Shown here: positions 22,171 to 31,959 of the stretch, in pieces | Layout: every line of letters begins with the position of its first letter | Position numbering within the stretch: position 1 is the stretch's first letter | Program-made: the position numbers and the translations under genes | The notes under the pieces: model-generated | The model's database searches: none | What the model saw: the letters and a program-made list of their open reading frames with translations, nothing else | What the model was told of the DNA's origin: nothing | Assembly: GCA_029962745.1 (NCBI GenBank) | Contig: CM057154.1 | Coordinates: 15,873,757-15,937,756 of the forward strand | Direction of reading: 5' to 3' | Length of the DNA: 64,000 nt | Origin: Echinometra lucunter | Lineage: Eukaryota; Echinodermata; Echinoidea; Camarodonta; Echinometridae

Positions 22171-22477
22171 GAGATGGAGAGTAGACACATTATTTCATTA
22201 TGATGTTCTTAAATCAGTGGTGATGTTTAATACACTGTAGTATACCAGTCATACAAGGAGGCATAGATCTAATCTCCTTCACATTTTTGGAAAGAAAACT
22301 TCCAAAATAGTGAATTCCACTAAGAGAAGATTAAGCAGAATTCCTAAAAATAATAGCAGTTAAAAATATAATTCTGATGATAATTAATACTTGTTTTGCT
22401 TTCTGTTTTATTATTCACTCTAAATCTAACACTCTAGCAACTATTGCCCAAAGCATAATTAGTTTCCCTTTACCTAC

Positions 22478-22559
22478 CTGCCAACCATTGCCATCTCTTA
22501 TATCATCTCTGTATCGATGAACATCCATATCTTGCATATGCATTGAGGGGTCACTACTT
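22478..22559 (-). CDS. BICDL-like adaptor, exon in C-terminal linker
   Basis: 82 bases between an acceptor (TTTCTCACACAG) and a donor (CAG|GTAGGT). It completes a glycine codon begun in the exon at 24227 and encodes SSDPSMHMQDMDVHRYRDDI with RDGNGWQ, polar and probably unstructured. Too short to show in an ORF scan; placed by splice signals and phase. Confidence 0.7.
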
Positions 22560-22703
22560 CTGTGTGAGAAACATTGCAGAAATATATATGTTTAAATCTG
22601 TATAATTTGGAAATCATCACAGCGTGGAACGTTTCATGCAACCTTTCACAAATACACTGTACATACAACTTTGGGGAAACTATATGAATTTGTTAGTCCT
22701 TAA

Positions 22704-23100
22704 GAGTGTTCCCAGCCACATGTGTGGAGGTGTTGTGGTCCAGTGGATAAGTCCTCAGACTGTTAACCACAAGGTACAGGATGGAATCCCTGTCACGGCA
22801 CCAATGCCGTTTGGCAGGAGTGTTCCAAGCCACATGTGTGGAGGTGTTGTGGTCCAGTGGATAAGACCTCAGGCTGTTAACCACAAGGTACAGGATGGAA
22901 TCCCTGCCACAGCACCAGTGCCGTTTGGCAGGATATTATTAAAGCTACATTTGCCACACTCCACCCAGGTGTACTAAAGGGGTACCGGTAACATTTATTC
23001 CTTGAATGCACTAAGCACTAAGGCTGCTGGTGCTAAAACCGGGTTAATAATATCCAAAGTCATGGAAAAGTATAGAAAAGTTATATAAAGTGCTAAACAG
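22704..23100 (+). repeat. tRNA-derived SINE with duplicated head
   Basis: Two tandem heads start GAGTGTTCC at 22704 and 22818 (period 114). Each has an A-box-like TGGTCCAGTGGATAAG and a B-box-like GGTACAGGATGGAATCCC. The second is followed by the body (TTGCCACACTCCACCCAGGT near 22950, GGGGTACCGGTA near 22979) shared with the SINE at 45637-45975 in the opposite orientation. It is an intronic repeat here. Confidence 0.75.
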
Positions 23101-23182
23101 CAACAGCATACTATCATTATACCCATAGACCCTTTCTCCGAACTCTAATGAGTCTAGAGGGTGCATTCCCCCATATCACATT

Positions 23183-23512
23183 CCAGGGGGGTGTTTCATA
23201 TATGCGTAACTTTACGAACAACTTGAATATGAAGTGCCAAATGGGATGCCCAAAGTGTTTCCTGATGTTTTAACAAAGTGTGACTGCAGTTCCCATAATC
23301 TCAATTAAATAATGGCAAAAAATATACTTTGCAATAAAAATGTTTTGTAATAAAAAATAATGTTAATCTACATCTGCACATTTCACCTCTAGCTGATGTG
23401 ATTTACAATGTATAATAATTGAGAATTCCATTTGGCTTGCTACATGTATATCCAAGATGTTTGTAAAGTCATTCGTAACTTTACGAACAGCTTTATGAAA
23501 CACCCCCCTGGA
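23183..23512. mobile_element. MITE, ~330 bases, CCAGGGGGGTGTTTCAT ends
   Basis: Left end CCAGGGGGGTGTTTCATATA with CGTAACTTTACGAACA inside. The right end is its reverse complement (TGTTCGTAAAGTT...ATGAAACACCCCCCTGG on the corresponding strand). Ends resemble those of the element at 39916-40225. No open frame of note. Confidence 0.8.
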
Positions 23513-23569
23513 GCCGAAACACAATACCAGTAAATAAAAAATATATAAATAAATAGATGAACAAATTTT

Positions 23570-24125
23570 TATATATACGTGAGACAAAGAAGGGTAAGGT
23601 ACAAGATGACGCAGGTCTGGACCACAAGATTGATAAGCTTTCGGCTCTAGGCCTTCATCAGATTTATTTGCTATGTAAATCAAAACAAAATGAAACAAAA
23701 TAAATAAAACAAATTATAACAAATTATAATGATGAGCCACTTGACAGGCAACAAAACGGAATCAAGATGATTATAAATAAAGCAACATGATCATGATTAA
23801 CGCACAGGAAAATAAAAATTTTAAATCAATCGGAATAAGAAAGTGGCATGATTCAACAAAATAAGGAAAATGAAACTTAACATGAAGTACGCAATTACCT
23901 GACTCAACGGTCGTAGCAAAAGTAGTGTGGGTGTAGTTTGTAAGAGAATGTTCTGTGGAATGAGTAGGTGTTATAATTTGTTTAATTTATTTTGTTTCAT
24001 TTTGTTTTGATTTACATAGCAAATAAATCTGATGAAGGCCTAGAGCCGAAAGCTTATCAATCTTGTGGTCCAGACCTGCGTCATTTTGTACCTTACCCTT
24101 CTTTGTCTCACGTATATACATATAA
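23570..24125. mobile_element. Foldback element with ~145-base arms and hammerhead-like cores
   Basis: Arms at about 23570-23712 and 23975-24122 are inverted copies with few differences. Both contain AGGCCTAGAGCCGAAAGCTT and TGGTCCAGACCTGCGTCA. CTGATGA followed by a short GGC/GCC hairpin and GAAA occurs at 24029-24051 (plus) and 23661-23639 (minus), the arrangement of a hammerhead ribozyme core. Such cores are known in Penelope-like elements and retrozymes. I could not find a convincing stem I, so activity is doubtful. The right arm ends about 100 bases before the exon at 24227. Confidence 0.6.
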
Positions 24126-24226
24126 AATGGTACAACCGCCTGGTACATACATCCAAACCTCTCTCGCTATATATATATATATACATATGTATATACTGCA
24201 ACTAGTGTGATATTTCCTTTTCTTAC

Positions 24227-24327
24227 CCATTATCATCCATAATTGTCAGGTTCCTCGTTCCATCTCTCCCAGAATCCATCCTTTTGGCTCTTTCTTCTTC
24301 TTCAATCTGGATGACACAGTCTTCCAA
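24227..24327 (-). CDS. BICDL-like adaptor, exon after second coiled coil
   Basis: 101 bases between an acceptor (GTCATATTTCAG) and a donor (GG|GTAAGA). Enters in phase 0 and exits in phase 2. Encodes LEDCVIQIEEEERAKRMDSG followed by RDGTRNLTIMDDN: the end of the helical region and the start of a polar linker. Confidence 0.75.
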
Positions 24328-24805
24328 CTGAAATATGACAAAGAGAAAAATCTTATAGAAATATGACAACACTAATGATGACGATACGTAATGTTTGGCC
24401 AGGGTAGCCTCGCTCCTAATGAGGGCCTGCAAACATATCGTCTTCTTGTTTTACGAACTGACGCAGATACGTATGATGGAGAAAATGTTTTTACAAACTG
24501 TTGAATCATGTCTGAATAGCCACAGTGCTTCATTATTTTTTATCAATGTATATGGTAATATGCACGATTTATGAAATTAAAGTCGTAATCTCTCTTTATT
24601 GATACATGAAATTATGCAGAGAAAGCAAATTCAGTTATTTAAGAACACCTAAAATTTTCCGTTTTCCTCAGACTCACGTTTCTGCACATGGCTCACGGAT
24701 TTGCCGGTTCGTAAAAACGATGACGATATGATTATCCCCACTTTAGCTAAGATACCGTGATTTTTAAAAAGGTACACTGCATGTGTTAGGACTAACTGGT
24801 GGATC

Positions 24806-24950
24806 TGGGCCCCGTCTTATAAAGAGTTGGCATTGATTCAAATCAATTGCAGCTTTGAGACCAATTTCAACTGTGTACTTTAGAGAGAGGACATTAATCT
24901 CAAAGTTGCGATTGATTTGAATCAGTCACAACTCTTTATAGGACAGGGCC
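24806..24950. mobile_element. MITE, ~145 bases
   Basis: Left end GGGCCCCGTCTTATAAAGAG and right end, read inwards, GGCCCTGTCCTATAAAGAGT. The arms continue inward as an imperfect hairpin (TTGATTCAAATCAATTGCAG against its complement), so the element is almost wholly palindromic. Confidence 0.75.
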
Positions 24951-26039
24951 AAGGCCTCCAGTCTAGATAACAATGATCAGATATTTTTACTTTGATGTAG
25001 ATTTATACTTCATGGAAATGACACTTCCATGAAGAATGAAATAACAATTTTCACCTAGAAATAATAATATTTTCTGATTTAAGTTGGCAATGATATCTCT
25101 GTGGAAAGATATCATTTCAATTTCAGTAATTAAAAATAATTATAACTGTAAGCCATGCAGAAAAGAACTTGACAATTGGCATAAACACAGGACACATAGA
25201 CGGAAGCAGCACATTATATGGCGGATTATGTATATCAACGTATAGTAGCTTTTGCAATTATCGACAATGACAAGAGGTGAAAGTGTTAGTGCTAATTAGC
25301 AGACAATGCACTAAACAATAGTTTGTACATGGTACCGGCCATCATACATGTAGACATACATTCAATATTTCACTGAATAATTCATGAGACATGGATCCAC
25401 AGAGTGCCGGGTTACAATCTCACAGAAATAAAAATGAATTACAATTTACATTGTTTACCATAAGAATGCCAATTTTTCCACAGCAATTTATTCATTCATT
25501 TTTCATTCTTAAAATTTTTTTGGTGTTAAACATTTTTCCAGCAGATTATTGTATTGACTTTAGAGTGGTAAATTGTAAGGTATGGAAATTTACAAATCAC
25601 TTCTTTCGATTTTTCTTTTTTTTTAGTCTGTATGCATGATGAGCAAATGGACACTTTTTTTCATTCATTTCAAATCATTTGAGTATATCAATAAGAAGAC
25701 AATTCTCCCCAAATCTCTTTTCAATATATGACTTAAAATGCCTTTTTCCCCCATTGAGCTCCCTTGAATGAACTGATCAACCTCCAGTGTACAACTGATA
25801 TGACCTCGTATGTACATGTATATCAGGGGAACATGACTTTTCACGACAGCTTTAATTTATATTTTAATAAGACAGTCATACATCAAGGTGACAACTCATC
25901 TGTCAATGTCATTCATGTATGTACATTTGAATGTAAATGTACATAACAGCAGAGTGAAACCCAAAGCAGCATTTTATTTTTGGCACGTGATTAGCATTTT
26001 ATTTCATGAATCGATGAATACAAGTGTGCTATGTATACT
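24951..26039. other. Intronic interval with no recognised feature
   Basis: AT-rich intron DNA of the BICDL-like gene. No exon-like frame or inverted repeat was found. Confidence 0.5.
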
Positions 26040-26317
26040 CACTATGAACATGACGGACAAAGAAAGCGGACAAAATAAACAACCCCTCATTCTAATCTAT
26101 CTACCCTCCACAATGGTTCTGGTAGTCAAAAGAACATCCCTTCACTGCTATTGTCTAAAATGTGTGGAACATGTGTCACATGCATATTCACCTGGAACTA
26201 CATGATTAAACATAATAGCTGTGAAGGGACGTTCTTTTGACTACCAGAACCATTGTGAAGGGTAGAATGAGAGGTTATTTATTTTGTCCGCTTTCTTTGT
26301 CCACCATGTTCATAGTG
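26040..26317. mobile_element. Palindromic element with ~100-base arms
   Basis: Arm 1 (26040-26145) contains CACTATGAACATGACGGACA and AATGGTTCTGGTAGTCAAAA. Arm 2 (26221-26317) is its reverse complement with small indels. The loop is about 75 bases. No coding capacity. Confidence 0.8.
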
Positions 26318-26364
26318 ACTGTAGCACTTGATGCAAAGCATCAGGGGGAAATTACATGTAGACA

Positions 26365-26460
26365 GGGATAGAGAAAGGAAGAGAGAGAGAGAGGTAAAGG
26401 AAAGACAAAGGGAGAGTAAGAAGCAAAAGAGAGGCAAGGAAACAAGAGTATACAAAGGGG

Positions 26461-26520
<60 letters not shown>

Positions 26521-26900
26521 TAGAGGAAGGTAGAGGAAGATAGAAAAAAGATAGGGAAATAGCGAAATAGTTGAGAAGGATGAAAAAAATAACAGAGCAC
26601 AGCAAGTGAGAATACAGACAGATAAAGAGCAGATAGGGAGAAAAGAGAAAAGAAAGAGGGGTAAAGAAAGGGGGTTGGCAGAGTGAGAGGAAAAGAGACA
26701 AGAAAGAGATGGAAAATAGAGGTAGAAAGAGAGAGAGAGAGAGAGAAAGAGAGAGGAGGAGGAGGTGGAGGAGGAAAATGACAAAAGACGGAGGGTTGAA
26801 ATGGAAAAAAGAATGAGAGTATGAGAAGAAATTTAAAGAGGGACAAAGAGCATAAAAGGGATGATAAAGAGAGACAGACAGTGAGAGAAACAGATCAAGA
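26365..26900. repeat. GA-rich tract with pure (GA)n microsatellite
   Basis: 26466-26513 is an uninterrupted GA dinucleotide run, flanked on both sides by several hundred bases of imperfect GA-rich repeat. ORFs on both strands are low-complexity artefacts. Confidence 0.9.
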
Positions 26901-27088
26901 CATACAGGAGATAGAAAAACTGGATAAAATATTGATGTTATTGAGTTTAAAATAAAATGCTGGTATCACATCACGGGTTCATCAAAGTCCTTTGAAGATA
27001 AGTGAAGAGGTACAATGATGATGAATATTGCCCTTCACATATACAATTCACCTAAATCACTGCAACTAATTAGAGAAACTGTACAAAT

Positions 27089-27363
27089 TTTAATCCACTG
27101 GCTATAAAGGGAACTGGGTGGCCCAGGGAAAAAATACACAGGGGGGTCAGGGCAAATTCGCCCCCAAAATGCCAAAAAGAGCCCTGGAAAACTAAAAAAG
27201 AGCCCCTGAAATTCTCATAGGGTCCAATGTTAATTGTAATAAAATGTAGAAAATTCGCCGGTGGGCTCAAAAAGTAGCCCCGGAAAAAAAAAAAAAATTT
27301 TCCCTGGGGTGGCCCCTGAATTAAGTCTAAGGGAATATGAGAATTCGGAAGTCAAAGGGTTAA
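27089..27363. mobile_element. MITE, ~275 bases
   Basis: Left end TTAATCCACTGGCTATAAAG continuing to GGTGGCCCAGGGAAAA. The right end read inwards runs TTAACCCTTTGACTTCCGAA to GGGGCCACCCCAGGGAAAAT. Partial relatives of the right end occur at 33765-33835 and 47336-47420 (both with TTAACCC/CTTAxxxAGGGxCC-type tracts). Confidence 0.6.
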
Positions 27364-27612
27364 AAATACACTTCATTAGAAAATGCACAGAATTTTAATT
27401 TTGCTGAAGGAATGCAGCGTATCATACATGTACATGTATATTGCAATAATTTGCGCTAAATATGTATGGAACATTGACTAAATATATGATTATGCAGCAT
27501 TTTAAAGCATATGATTTTTTTTTAAGATAAAGAAAAACTGCAACTACATGTACAACTGGTAACAACAATAAGCACAAGCACAAAACAATTCACATGAAGT
27601 TATTCTGAAGTA

Positions 27613-27775
27613 CAGAGGAACCTTGTTATAAAAAAAAACTCTTTGAGGACCTCTTTATGTTGACAACTTGTTAAGGGCCAAAAATAATACAATACAAATG
27701 AGTGGGAAAGGCAAAAATTACCTTGTTTTAACGAGATTTTGTTATACCAGCATTATCTATAACAAGGTTCCACTG
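27613..27775. mobile_element. Tc1/mariner (pogo)-type MITE with TA duplication
   Basis: TIRs CAGAGGAACCTTGTTATAAA and, read inwards, CAGTGGAACCTTGTTATAGA. The element is flanked on both sides by TA (27611-27612 and 27776-27777), the expected target duplication of this superfamily. 163 bases, non-coding. Its relation to the pogo transposase at 1.5-5.2 kb is not shown. Confidence 0.8.
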
Positions 27776-28099
27776 TATTTGCCTTCAAGGATTCACAGGA
27801 AAAAAAAAAGTTCTGCATGTAAATGTACTTTTGAAGTTTTATAAAACAAAAGCAGCCAAAACCAGCATAATATTAGGACTGATCTAGTTGCACTTTATAA
27901 TTTTATTAGCATACGTACATGCAGCTATATGTAGAAACGAAATAACATCTGATACAAACATATTCCCTTAGACGAACTACACATACTACAAAACAGCCTG
28001 AATAATCTAAAACTGTCTATACACATGTTATACTCCACACTACATCAATACAGCTTTGTTTTTCTTCATATACTTTTGTTTTAACAACTCGAGGGCACT

Positions 28100-29420
28100 A
28101 TTTGTTCACATCAACCCCTCTCCCTCCCCCTCCCCCCCCCTCCCCCCCCCTCCAAATTAAATGCTCAATCACTGTAATCTATAAATTATTATGCCCCTTC
28201 CCCATATTTCTTCAGACAGCTACTATCACAAATAAATGCTTCTCTTCATTTTTTTTCAAAAACCAACACAAACCTTCCCGAAAAGCTATCATAGAAAAAA
28301 ATCCATAATACCTGCATATTATGAAATATATAATCTCTCCCCATATTGCTACAAAAACACAGGCTTTATAGTATTTCTCTTCTCTCCCATATTTCTCTTG
28401 GAGCTGCCAACAAATGTATGACAACACAAATCATTTGCTTACTCTCTTTCTTCCTTGTTGGAGCTGGTCTATCATCTACTGTCATATGTGTCTATTCATC
28501 CTTCCTTAGCAGCAACTTGTCCAGTCTGTCAATCTCAGCCTATATTTTATTTTTAATGCCTCCTCCCCCACCCCCTCCTTTTCCATCTATCACATCACAA
28601 AGCTCTTCTCTTAATCTACTTCTATTGCCCCTACAATGCTGCCTTACTTTGACAAAAGGGAGTGACATATCAACCAAATTTGAGTTATTGGTATTTTCAT
28701 ATTTCGCCTAGTGTGCTTTGGGCCAAATTCTTATGCATGAACACTCATCCTGCCAAGAGATATGTTATGGCAAGACATCATGATACTGCGCTGACGTCAG
28801 TGTAAATGACAGATACATTTTGGTCCTATATAGGAAATGTCACTTTTGTCACTTGCTTCCTTTTGCCAAAGCATTGTCCAGTCCGTCAACTTCAGCCTTT
28901 AACATTTCATTAATCCCTCCTTCCACCCCTTCTGCATCTATCATATAAGAAAACCCTTTTATTTAATCTTTTCCTATTGCCCCTCAGTAATCCCTATCCC
29001 CCCCCATCCCCTCCATCTATCACATCAGAAAACTCTTCTCTTTAATCTTTTCCTACTGCCCCTAATTAACCCCTCTCCCCCCCCCCCCCCCCACCCCCAC
29101 CTCCTCCATCTATCACATCAGGGGGGTGTAACATACAGAGATACAATCAATCTTACAATCAATTGTATCTCTTTAGTACATGGTTTGCCATAGACTGATA
29201 TCAATCGTAAGATTGATTGTATGTTTTATGTTACACCCAGAAAACTCCTCTCTTTAATCTTTTCCTACTGCCCCTAATTAACCCCTCTTTCCCCCCCCCC
29301 CACCTCCTCCATCTATCACATCAGAAAACTCTTCTCTTTAATCTTTCCTACTGCCCCTCATTAATCCCTCTTCCCCCCCCCCCCCCTCCATCTACATGTA
29401 TAACATCACAAAGCTCTTCT
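28100..29420. repeat. C-rich intronic repeats
   Basis: Several C runs (about 28125-28150, 29077-29092, 29291-29300, 29375-29387) embedded in recurring units of the type CATCTATCACATCA-GAAAACTCTTCTCTTTAATC-TTTTCCTACTGCCCCT. At least four diverged copies lie between 28560 and 29420, so this is a degenerate tandem repeat with a roughly 90-150 base period. Confidence 0.7.
29121..29238. mobile_element. Short MITE inside the C-rich repeat
   Basis: Left end GGGGGGTGTAACATA and right end TATGTTACACCC. The interior is an inverted pair around ATACAATCAATCTTACAATC. It interrupts one of the C-rich repeat units, whose sequence resumes (AGAAAACTCCTCTC) immediately after. Confidence 0.7.
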
Positions 29421-29506
29421 CTCTGATCTTTTCCCATCACTCTTACCACACAATAGTGTCAGATACTACAACACAAATTTTTGTTCAACACAAATCATAT
29501 CCTCAC

Positions 29507-29704
29507 TCTCTTTCTTCCTTGGTGAAGCCTGTCTAACTGTTCATCCTTCCGGAGAAGCATCTTGTCCAGTCTGTCAATCTCGGCCTCCAGCAGATCCACC
29601 TGGAGCCTGGTATCCTTCAGCTCCCTCTCCAGAGCCTCTGCGTGCCCCTCCAGCTGACCGATGCGCTCCCTGTCCTCCTGCCGCCCTCGGTTGGCCCCAT
29701 TCAG
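29507..29704 (-). CDS. BICDL-like adaptor, second coiled-coil exon
   Basis: 198 bases between an acceptor (TGTGTGTCTCCTAG) and a donor (AGA|GTGAGG), 66 codons in phase 0. The peptide is a clean heptad coiled coil, rich in L, E, R and Q (GQLEGHAEALERELKDTRLQ, then VDLLEAEIDRLDKMLLRKDE). In BICDL1 the second coiled coil serves as the cargo/Rab-binding region; here that role is inferred only from position. Confidence 0.85.
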
Positions 29705-29853
29705 CTAGGAGACACACACACACACATACGGTGCTCATGCGATATATACATACCTTAGTACTAGTACTTCTAGTAAAGTTAGTACTATATAAGAATCCTT
29801 CATAACCTCAGCATTGAGTTTTTGCTGCTGTCTAATATGGAATATTGGTGATT

Positions 29854-30160
29854 AAAGGCTTGTTCAGATATGAGGAGACAAATCCCCGCATCATTTTTAG
29901 CATACGAGTCAATGGGGTATGAGGCGACAAAAAAAATGTTGCCTGGCTACAAAAAGCTGCGGACCAATCGAATTCTTAAAAAGCTGGCAAAAAACGTGTT
30001 GTCATGAGTTTGTCTGCGTAACTTTTGACAAAACTCTTTTTTATTTGAGAGGGGACGCATTAAAGCTCCTTCATTAACTTAAGTGGGGTGGTTTGTTGTG
30101 CCATATCTGAACACTAAAAATGTTGCCGGGATTTGCTGCCTCATATCTGAACAAGCCTTT
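29854..30160. mobile_element. MITE, ~307 bases, GGCTTGTTCAGATATGAGG ends
   Basis: Left end AAAGGCTTGTTCAGATATGA and right end, read inwards, the same 22 bases (AAAGGCTTGTTCAGATATGAGG), followed in both by a sequence ending CAAATCCC. A second diverged copy lies at about 47680-48040, and related ends occur at 12768-13271. Confidence 0.85.
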
Positions 30161-30872
30161 GGGAGTGGCATTTGCAAACAGAATACATTCATTCCTACTC
30201 CTGCAGCTATTCTGTCTCCTCTAAATACCCGAGCACCTAGAACTACACTCTATTTTACCTCATACTTCCCCAAGTTTATGTAAAGCTATCTAAAGAGGCT
30301 ACTACATGTATGCACCAATGTTATAAATATTATTCCACCACAAGAGATGAGAATGCATTAACTGATCAAATGAGAACGAAGAAGAAACAGCTCCTGCAGT
30401 ATCTAGCCTCTACAAAGTAACCTATCTTGCCACCTCTCTACCAAGGCCATGTGTCTAAAGCAGTCCCCTGCTGTCCCATGAGGGAGCACCAGAACTTGTC
30501 TACAAATGCCAACTGTTCTAAACTCATGCCACTTTTCTTGTTTCAATCACCGAACTTCAAAGAAAGTTTGTCTGCATCTGCAACGTTACAATCGTAAAAG
30601 CATTTTTAATCAATTGACACCTGAATGAATGATGGAAGTAAGGTGTGCTTCACACCTTTATTACATGTAAATGAGTTTTAAAAAAAAAAAAAAAAAACTT
30701 GGAGCCTTTGTTACATCTGGCTGTTTGCTTTTAGCATGTCCATCTGTCATTTATAACAAGTGACATGTTTTTGTTATTGTTGTTGTTTTTTCATGAAGAG
30801 GTCAACAAGCGTTTTCTGGATAAGCCTTAAGCGTACATGTACAGTATGTAATGAGGGAGCAATTTTACTTAC
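30161..30872. other. Intronic interval with no recognised feature
   Basis: Intron DNA between the exons at 29704 and 30873. Contains an A run near 30680-30697 only. Confidence 0.5.
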
Positions 30873-31217
30873 CATCTTCGGTGATCCGTTCACCACGATA
30901 CTCAGCATACTCCTCAAGACGCTCAGCTGGGACTTGACCTTGTCACCTATCAACTCTGACCTCAGACCCCCATCCAGTCCTCCTTCCCCCTCCTTCTCCT
31001 CCTCTTCCTCCTCCTCATCATCTAGATCAAGCCCTGGAGTGGTGATAGACCAGGGGGTGGATGTGGGAGGGGTCTGGTGTGAGGATGGATGGACTGAGTG
31101 AAGCACGCTGGATGCATGCATGATGCCAAGGTCGGTGAGGGGTAAACGGACGAGGGAGTGCAGCTCTAGGATGATGTGGGTTAGGGTGACATGGACCCAG
31201 TGAAGGACGTCCTCGAC
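30873..31217 (-). CDS. BICDL-like adaptor, central exon with acidic tract
   Basis: 345 bases between an acceptor (CCTCTCTTGTTCAG) and a donor (ATG|GTAAGT), 115 codons in phase 0. It opens with a hydrophobic helix (VEDVLHWVHVTLTHIILELH), then a proline/threonine-rich linker, then a run of acidic residues (DLDDEEEEEEEKEGEGG). It closes with the helix SELIGDKVKSQLSVLRSMLS, which leads into the second coiled coil. BICDL1 has a comparable LIQSIVDG-type helix at this point. The tract is encoded partly by CCT/CTC repeats on plus, so its length may vary. Confidence 0.8.
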
Positions 31218-31959
31218 CTGAACAAGAGAGGTTGAGAAGAGATCATAACTTGAAAACAGAACATTCCCATTTTTGTGGATGACTTGGCTGCATTTATATA
31301 TATATATCCTTAATTTAGAGAACGAGAGATCAAATTAATGTTTCTTTTGCTAAGAAAGATGTTAATCCAGAGTAATTGTCTCCATTTTGTGTTATATGTT
31401 GGGTGCCAACACATTTAAGACTACTCATTTTGTCTTCTTGCTGGCTCCCTCCACAACAATGTGTATTTCTTCTTCCAATTCTGTCCCATTTTGATTTTGT
31501 TCAAAATTTGTATTTTTTAATGTGTATTTGTATTGGAGTGGAAACAAAATGAGTTGAACTGAATTGGAATGAACAGACAATATCTAGACCATCAAATATA
31601 CATGTATGTATAAAAGCTTTTAACCGGCATGTAGTCACTTATGGTCTAAGTCAACAGAGTTTTAAATACCCACTATGGAAAATCCTCATTCCATGGATTT
31701 AATAAGAAATCTACACCTTAAGTACAATAAAAGCTAAAAAGGATAATTTCCCAGGTTAAAGAAGTTTTGAATAATCCTGACAAAACCAAGAGACACATCA
31801 ATACTGCACAATATGGAGCAAGACACTTTTTAAATCCTACCTTACTGTATAATCATTATTAATGTCTAATCAGATAACAATTTTGTAATTCATTTGTTGA
31901 ATCTCCATATTTATCAGATGAAATCAAGCAAATTACAAAATAAATGATGGTCAACAAAC
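31218..31959. other. Intronic interval with no recognised feature
   Basis: AT-rich intron of the BICDL-like gene; a short (TA)n at about 31297-31308. Confidence 0.5.

Noticed and set aside
21562..22190. Long minus ORFs (over 200 codons) rich in S, F and L
   Set aside because: They run through the 450-base pyrimidine tract. Only the last 48 codons, after the CAG acceptor at 21709-21710, are supported as exon.
26279..26846. Overlapping ORFs of 140-164 codons on both strands
   Set aside because: Pure GA/CT low-complexity sequence open in several frames at once. No protein signature.
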